A stretch of DNA of 64,000 bases. It comes from Leptidea sinapis (taxonomy: Eukaryota; Arthropoda; Insecta; Lepidoptera; Pieridae). Shown here piece after piece: positions 58,083-64,000 of this stretch. Both the position numbers and the translations under genes were made by a program. The notes under the pieces are model-generated. The model was given only the letters and a program-made list of their open reading frames with translations. It had not been told where the DNA came from and did no database searches. The stretch spans positions 2,790,001 to 2,854,000 of the forward strand of contig NC_066309.1 in assembly GCF_905404315.1 (NCBI RefSeq), given 5' to 3'. Every line of letters begins with the position of its first letter. The first letter of the stretch is position 1.

Positions 58083-58370
58083 GGAGTTTCCCTGCGAGAT
58101 TAAATCAGAAATGAGGAGATCCATAGGAGAAGCAAAGACACCGACATAGCTCAAATGATTGCGAAACTGAAGTGGCAGTGGGCAGGGCACATAGTTCGAC
58201 GGATAGATGGTCGCCGTCCTCAAATGTTGACCATGTACCGGAAGACGTAGTGGGACGAAGCAGACGCCGGAATACGTTGGATGAGGGCAGCGCAGTACTG
58301 ATTGTTATGGAAATCTTTGGGGGAGGCCTTTTACCAGCAGTGGACGTCTTCTAGCTGATAATGATACTTA
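58083..58370 (+). pseudogene. LINE reverse-transcriptase C-terminal fragment
   Basis: The frame reads GVSLRD, a stop, then IRNEEIHRRSKDTDIAQMI, KLKWQWAGHIVRRIDGR, a stop, RWMRAAQY, a stop, and LLWKSLGEAFYQQWTSSS with the natural terminator. This is the complete C-terminal tail of the endonuclease-reverse transcriptase LINE also present at 17890, 33506, 34633 and 50283. Three internal stops make it a pseudogene. Confidence 0.82.
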
Positions 58371-58406
58371 TGATTATAAAGAGGTAAAGTCTGTGAGCTT
58401 GTAGGG

Positions 58407-58715
58407 TTTTTTTATTATAATAAGGGACGAGGCGAGCAGGACGTTCAGCTAATGGTAATTTATATGCCCTGCCCATTACAATGCAATGCCGCTCAGGATT
58501 GTTGAAAAAACCCTAAAATTCTGAGTGGCACTACAATTACGCTCGTTTCGTTGAAACATAAAATTTTAAGTCTCATTTGCTTAGTAATTTCACTAGCACG
58601 GCGCCCTTCAGACCAAAACAATAATGCTTACACATTACTGATTCACGGCAGCAATAGGCGCTGTTGTGGTACCCATAATCTAGCCGGCGTCCTGTGCAAA
58701 GGAGCCTCCCATTTG
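58407..58715 (-). repeat. ~300 bp hairpin element, full-length reference copy
   Basis: On the minus strand it runs from 'gggaggctcctttgcacagg' to '...cttattataataaaaaaa'. It contains the short hairpin (CAGTAATG/CATTA) and the long hairpin (GTGCCACTCAGAATTTTAGG ... AATCCTGAGCGGCATTGC). It has no ORF, no TIRs and no tRNA-like promoter boxes, so the class is undetermined. Confidence 0.88.
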
Positions 58716-60340
58716 TAAAATTATTCTCTGGATGTACTGAACCGATTTTGGAAATTCTGCAGCCAATAGAAAGCCATCTAATTTGTATGTGTCATATATA
58801 TATTAAGCCAAAAAACGAAATAATTTTTGACGTGCTAGTTGGATTAGCAATGTAAGCCGTGGAAAAAATGGCAGTACGAAAACGTTTCTTACAAACGCTG
58901 TTGATTTAATTTATCTTTTATAGTCTTAACCCAAATTTAATAACAGGCCATAAACGAAACCAAATAAATATTTATATTATTAAACTTTAAGTTCGGTTGT
59001 TTGTAGTTTTAAGGCAATATAAGCAAACCTACCTCCATTCCCAATTTGCAACTATGTTGGCAACTATGACATTGGATATATTCGGTATCTTTATCTAACA
59101 CATATATCAGACAGTAAGTTGACGTACACTGTTTGTTCCACCTGGCTCCTGAAAATACTTACAGACATAGTTTTCTTTATTTATAACCTGGAATAGTTAA
59201 ATCATACGAAATATCATGTTGACTTGACTTTCCAAACATCGCATTTTACAATCTAAAAAAAAATAAAGTACCGGCTGTTAACTGTTAATCCGAGCAGCCT
59301 ATCTCCCTCGTGGAGTTGCAGCCTATCTTGTATTTAGCTGATAGTTTTTTTTCGTTTATTATGTATTTGTTGTAATTCTGTTGTTTCTACCTATTAAATA
59401 AATACATACAAAATATTGTAGTGGGCACACTTTGTAATTTGTATGTAGGAGATCCTAATTCGATTTCGGGAATTCTTTATCAATATTTTGTATGCACCTA
59501 CAGTAAGTAATATACTCAATATTAATAATTTCTGGTATATGTAAAATATTCTAATAAAAAAGAGACTTTTTTATGTATCTATTGTTTCAAAACACTATTT
59601 ATTTTTTATCCTTCTTAATTTCATGAAGTTAGCTAGTCATTATGAATGAAATACCTGAAATTAAATTATTATATAAGCTCTACTTCCTTACTTTATTTAT
59701 CTAAATAATGTAATATAAATGCAAAAACTATAGAGAACAGTTTCTTCTCGGTGGTTGAAAGTTAGTAGATTCCAACGGTATAAAGAAATAATCGTCAACA
59801 AATATTGCAGTTGTGAGTAGCTGAATGTCTTTCAGGAATTTGTTTATAATCCTCGAATGTCATATAATTAATACTGTCCTGAGAGTAATTAGCATGAAGA
59901 AAACGAAATTTCGGAACACAAAAAAATACCTGACAAGTACTGAAATTATAATTTGAGATCAATATAAATAAAAGTTATTTTTTAGAGTTGTAGACTTGGA
60001 GCATATGGGAACAGATCATAGATCATACGGTTACACTTAGTATGGCAGTAGTCGCGACTCTATTCCTAAAACAGATACATAACATACATCAGTCATCAAT
60101 AAACAGATGACAAAAACACGCGTGTGAATCTTCGCTTGTATAAATAAACAAGAGATAGTTCTGTACTATGAGTATATATAGAAATATACGCTTGTCTCTA
60201 ATTGTAAAACGTGGCAATTAATCATACCACTTCTTCCTATTTGAGCTCATTTCTATTGCATGCCTTAAGGGCGAAGCGCGTAGGTATGTTCTAATAGGGC
60301 CTAAATTCAAAATATCAACGTTTTATCGCATAAAATCGGA
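58716..60340. other. About 1.6 kb without recognised features
   Basis: AT-rich DNA with no ORF of interest. Confidence 0.4.
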
Positions 60341-60500
60341 GTACCTGACGACCGAGCCTTGCTCGGATTTTTAAGAAGGTACAGTACTTAAAAAAAAACT
60401 ACCTGTATACTAAATTTCATTAAAACCGTTGGAGCCGTTTCCGAGATTCAGATTATATATATATATAATCTGAATCTCGGAAACGGCTCCAATATATATA
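60341..60500 (-). mobile_element. Helitron-like remnant ending in a perfect palindrome
   Basis: 'cctgacgaccgagccttgct' contains the hairpin GAGC-ctt-GCTC and resembles an inverted Helitron 3' end. The following 'aaaccgttggagccgtttcc' is common Helitron sub-terminal sequence. From 60429 to 60492 the DNA is a perfect 64 bp palindrome with no spacer (arms 32 bp). Confidence 0.5.
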
Positions 60501-61639
60501 TAGTATATATTCATTAATATACAAAAATTGCTCATTTAATTAAAGATATAAGATAAGATAATATAATAATCATATATATATGGGAAGCCATGGAATGTAA
60601 ATGGTAGTGGCGGTATAATTTTATTTTGTGTAGTTTTAATTAATTTTCCGAGGGAATTAGTCCGTTAGTGAGTTCCGGTGAAATCTTTCAACTAAATCAC
60701 AAAAGGTATCACACCAAAAAGATAGTGAAATAATAATTAAAATCTAATTAATAAAAATTTAAAACTATAATTGAAATCTATCAAGTAGTTTTTCCGATCC
60801 ACACAAATGAAGACCACTGCTATTTTATTTATATAGATTCTTCTTCTTTATAAAAAAATATTCATAATTTAACTAATATCTTTTATTAATATTTTTGTTT
60901 CAATATTGAATCAACACCTGATTAAAAGTTTTTCAATTTCATAGCGTTCCACTGTATGCTCACCCTGCCAAAAACTATGCATATGTAAATTTTTAACTTA
61001 TATTAATATTCTTACAATTTTAATCCTTTCCAAATGTATCATAAAGTGATAAATATGTGAACACCACAAAAGCATGTTCTTTAGTGTTCGCGATTTCAAA
61101 CTAAATAAACTCTTAAAGTATATAAATATCTTAAAATGGTAGCTTTAAATCTTGGTACACACAATCTTCGTGATATAGATGTAATGAAATCTATATCTAA
61201 AATTATTAACAAACACTAAATCATATACTATATTTGTAAAATATGATATGACATCGGTACGCCGAGTATGGATTTACTGTCTAATGAATTTATTCATACA
61301 AAAAATGTTTAAAATGGGTTTGACTAAGAGATGGCAATTAGCAGTATGAAATATTTTTACCGATACTGTTAAGGGCAGCTAAAATTATATACTGTTACGG
61401 CCTTCCAAATAAGTTATACCTGAGAATGGAAGTCGCTGATAATATCGTACATTATCATCAACAGACTTTGCATGGCACTTATGGCAAAATAAAACTTATA
61501 TAGGAGAATTTTTCATACCTCAGGTTTCGTAGTGAACTATGATTTTTTTTTAATATCGTCTACTTTAGTGATAATTTAGCTTTCTATATGATAACGAATA
61601 TCGAAGATCGAGTTTGTGGGTTGATCCAGTACATTTATA
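60501..61639. other. Nothing firm
   Basis: TA-rich microsatellite-like stretches near 60493-60530 and 60570; otherwise AT-rich anonymous DNA. Confidence 0.4.
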
Positions 61640-61755
61640 TATCTCTCTCTACTACTCGGTTGTATTCGATTGGTCTCTAACATAATTCTCCACTCCGTCC
61701 CATCCTCGGCTTTCCTCAGTGCTGCAGTCACTTGGGAGTCATTAAGGTTCAAAAT
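61640..61755 (-). pseudogene. Possible LINE C-terminal fragment
   Basis: The minus strand reads NLNDSQVTAALRKAEDGTEW and RIMLETNRIQPSS, resembling the 'AEDR.EW' tail of some LINE reverse transcriptases. It is short and broken; the family is uncertain. Confidence 0.35.
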
Positions 61756-61768
61756 TTACCAAAACATA

Positions 61769-62030
61769 CCAATGGTCAACGGCGCCTATTTCTGCCGTGA
61801 AGCAGTAATGTGTAATCATTACTGTGTTTCGATTTGAAGGGCGCTGTAGCTAGTGAAATTACTGGGCAAAAGAGACTTAACATTTTATATCTCAAGGTGA
61901 CGAGCGCAGTTGTGGTGCTGCTCAGAATTTTTGGGTATTTCTAGAATACTGAGCGGCACTGCATTGTAATGGGCAGGGCGCATCAATAACCAACAGCTGC
62001 TCATCTCGTCCTTTATTGTCATAAAATAAA
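61769..62030 (+). repeat. ~300 bp hairpin element, 5'-truncated
   Basis: 'caacggcgcctatttctgcc' to 'ctttattgtcataaaata', with both hairpins present. Confidence 0.83.
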
Positions 62031-62239
62031 ACTTGATCTGACCATTACAGGGTGAGGGTCGCGTAGTCGTTTCCCGTAAACTTTGCCTAGCATTAACTTA
62101 ACATTAACTTTTTCAAGCTGTTTGGCTGCCTTCGGGAAATGTAGCCCAAGTTGTGAAGCACACGCTGGAAGCAGTTAGTTGACAGCCTGGTTTCTATGCC
62201 AATTTGTTACAGGATCGAGATACTGATTGTCTTAATCTA
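62031..62239. other. Spacer, nothing recognised
   Basis: Slightly GC-richer than background; no identified feature. Confidence 0.35.
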
Positions 62240-62424
62240 TACACACATAATCGGATTTGGTACGGCCTAAGCTTCAGACACGGTCCAGTAGTGGACAATA
62301 CTCGATGGTAGGTCGCATTATCCATCGCACAAAATTATTATTATTAACGTCGAGATTAATTGGTGCACAGCGCTTACCGGACCGTCCGATGGTCCAGCCG
62401 TACCAAATCTGACCATGTGTTTAG
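62240..62424. mobile_element. Small MITE with 27 bp inverted ends
   Basis: The left end TACACACATAATC continues into GGATTTGGTACGGC. The right end, reverse-complemented, reads TAAACACATGGTC continuing into AGATTTGGTACGGC. Terminal TA suggests Tc1/mariner-type insertion. A second inner inverted pair (ACGGTCC at ~62280, GGACCGT at ~62389) increases the fold. At 185 bp it is non-coding. Confidence 0.65.
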
Positions 62425-62535
62425 GCCCTTAGCCGTTCACGGTTTTCGCATCATACATCGCCAGTCAATTAATTGTCCATGATTCCGAGCTGTGAACAAA
62501 GATGAAAAATACTAGACTCTGCACGAGCGTATACC
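62425..62535. other. Spacer, nothing recognised
   Basis: No features. Confidence 0.35.
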
Positions 62536-62807
62536 GGTGGGAGGCTTCTTTGCACAGGATGCATGCTAGAAAATGGGTAATGTGAAAGCATTATTGTGTT
62601 TTAATTTGAAGGGCGCCAAAGCTAGTACTATTTATTATATAATATTGGGCAAATGAGACTCAACATGTCTCAAGGTGACGAGCGCAATTGTAGTGCCGCT
62701 CAGGATTCTTGAATTTTCAAGAATCCTGCATTGTTATGGGAAGGGCGTATCAATTACGATCAGCTCAACGTCCTGTTCGTCTCGTCCCTTATAGACATTT
62801 AAAAAAA
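62536..62807 (+). repeat. ~300 bp hairpin element with rebuilt hairpin
   Basis: 'ggtgggaggcttctttgcac' to 'cccttatagacatttaaaaa'. The long hairpin has been replaced by CAGGATTCTTGAA (62701-62713), TT, and its exact complement (62716-62728); the outer right arm of the normal hairpin is lost. Confidence 0.82.
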
Positions 62808-63140
62808 TATTACCATATGCAAATGCAAATTACTCAGTTGGTGTTAGGTGCGTTCTTAACACAATCACATCAACATGTTTACATTACGAATTAGTATGCT
62901 TCCGTTCCGCTCTGCAAACCAAGTACAAAACTCGTTATTGGTTGAAAACTAAGAAAATACACATGTAATACTAACACGCAATAATAACTCTCATGTAGAA
63001 GGTATAGAGACTATAGTTGTGTATATGTTTAGTGTTTGTGTAGGTACTGGACTTTGATTCGTGTTTTATGCATTGTATATAAAGATATTACTGTTTATCT
63101 ACCGTGAAGATATAATGTTAAATGCTGTAGATCATATAAC
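62808..63140. other. Nothing recognised
   Basis: AT-rich, no features. Confidence 0.4.
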
Positions 63141-63520
63141 TTACTCTCTCTCTCAGAGATCTCAGAGATCTCAACCAGTCCGCTGAAACTACACGTCTTG
63201 CCATGTGGAGGTCACGGCTAAGCACCTCAAACCCGAACATCAGCGTGAAAGAGAAACTATCCGAAGGATACAACCTCAGTTGGCTTATCTGGAAGTCGCT
63301 CAACCGCCTCAGAGCAGGAGTGGGGAAATCTAGGGCAAACTTTGCGAGGTGGGGTTTCATCTCTGGACATGATACGGAGTGCATCTGCGGTCATCCGAGA
63401 CAGACCGTTGCGCACATGACTGGGTGCCCTGCGTGCCCGACAACATGCACGAACGAAGAGCTACACGAGGCTACCGACCGAGCTATCACGGTTGCGGCTT
63501 TTTGGGCTGCCCGTATTTGA
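63141..63520 (+). pseudogene. LINE ORF2 C-terminal fragment with CCHC-like motif
   Basis: The frame opens after a stop near 63138, passes TTRLAMWRSRLSTSNPNISV and NRLRAGVGKSRANFARWGF, then ECICGHPRQTVAHMTGCPAC and ends ITVAAFWAARI. C-x-C-G...H...CP is the C-terminal cysteine/histidine motif of many R1/jockey-group LINE polymerases that follows the RT thumb. The stretch is intact to its natural stop but lacks the polymerase and endonuclease, so it is a truncated copy. 'cagagatct' is duplicated at its 5' edge. Confidence 0.75.
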
Positions 63521-64000
63521 AGTGACCGTCGACTCGATAAGAAGAATATAACTTACTTAAACAAAAAACCAGTACTCTAGCTACACAAAAGTCTGCTGCA
63601 AAACTTAATGCTGAATCAAAACAAATAAATTGAATTGTCAAAACAATAAAATTAAACAATTTACTGTAAAACACACAATAGACATAAATTTACAATAATA
63701 TGTGAATGTACAATCTATTGAACATGCAATCGTTATAGATAACACGACTGATTTCAATTCACACCTTAATACAAATATAATGCCTACATTATTACTTACA
63801 GATAATAAAGTAATTTATACACGGAATAACTTACCTTCTTGCATTACAATTAGCTGACCGTGATGTTATTTTAAATCTTTACATAAATAACTAACGACCT
63901 ATTCGATATGCATTAAACCACACAAAAGTGTGAATTTGGAATGGCTCAGTTAACGGCATAGTGAACGAATAAACGCTTCAAATGCTAATATATCACAAGG
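63521..64000. other. Nothing recognised
   Basis: AT-rich sequence to the end of the window; no features. Confidence 0.4.

Noticed and set aside
11165..62807. The ~15 copies of the 300 bp element as a CRISPR-like array
   Set aside because: Copies are kilobases apart, in both orientations and of varied length; they are dispersed mobile elements.
63118..63384. 88-codon minus-strand ORF
   Set aside because: Antisense to the LINE C-terminal frame, which has clear motifs.

Overview
The window looks like gene-poor, AT-rich nuclear DNA of an insect, most probably a moth or butterfly. That placement rests on the repeat content: short non-autonomous Helitrons ending in a hairpin plus CTAG, tRNA-derived SINEs, jockey/CR1-like and endonuclease-reverse-transcriptase LINE 3' ends, DD41D and DD34D mariners, and a ~300 bp hairpin-rich element present about 15 times. 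This mixture is typical of Lepidoptera, but the species cannot be told from the sequence. There are no rRNA genes, no convincing functional tRNA genes, no CRISPR arrays and no prokaryotic operons. I found no complete host protein gene; the window reads as intergenic or long-intron DNA.

The only intact protein-coding gene I can support is the transposase of a DD41D mariner at 693-2001. It is full length, with matching terminal inverted repeats and TA target duplications. Everything else with coding character is a fossil: a DD34D mariner pseudogene near 54.2-55.0 kb and at least eight LINE reverse-transcriptase C-terminal fragments (10.2, 13.1, 17.9, 33.5, 34.6, 42.4, 58.1 and 63.1 kb), plus LINE 3' UTR pieces.

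Layout. 0-10 kb: Helitron, intact mariner, an unclassified ~500 bp repeat (3.3-3.9 kb), several Helitrons, SINE and LINE tails. 10-20 kb: LINE fragments, two copies of the ~300 bp element, a Harbinger-like MITE, an inverted LINE fragment, a SINE. 20-25 kb: a less AT-rich segment with two unplaced ORFs, then a cluster of related SINE fragments. 25-38 kb: mostly anonymous AT-rich DNA with scattered Helitrons, LINE remnants and some possible core promoters with splice donors. 38-48 kb: Helitron, an inverted-repeat retroelement insertion with a 12 bp target duplication, a SINE split by a LINE, two Harbinger-like MITEs, a possible solo LTR and a pentanucleotide array. 48-64 kb: more LINE, SINE and ~300 bp copies, the mariner pseudogene, two more MITEs, a second ~500 bp repeat copy, perfect fold-back palindromes and a final LINE C-terminal fragment.

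The observations most worth checking are: (1) the intact DD41D mariner; (2) the two copies of an inverted retroelement unit whose CTGAGGA...GAAA core resembles a hammerhead ribozyme of the kind reported in Penelope-like elements; (3) three near-perfect palindromes at hairpins or ends of mobile elements, consistent with fold-back template switching; (4) two MITE families sharing CGGCCGTT termini and TWA duplications; (5) the unclassified ~500 bp repeat; and (6) a pre-miRNA-like hairpin at 53.4 kb.
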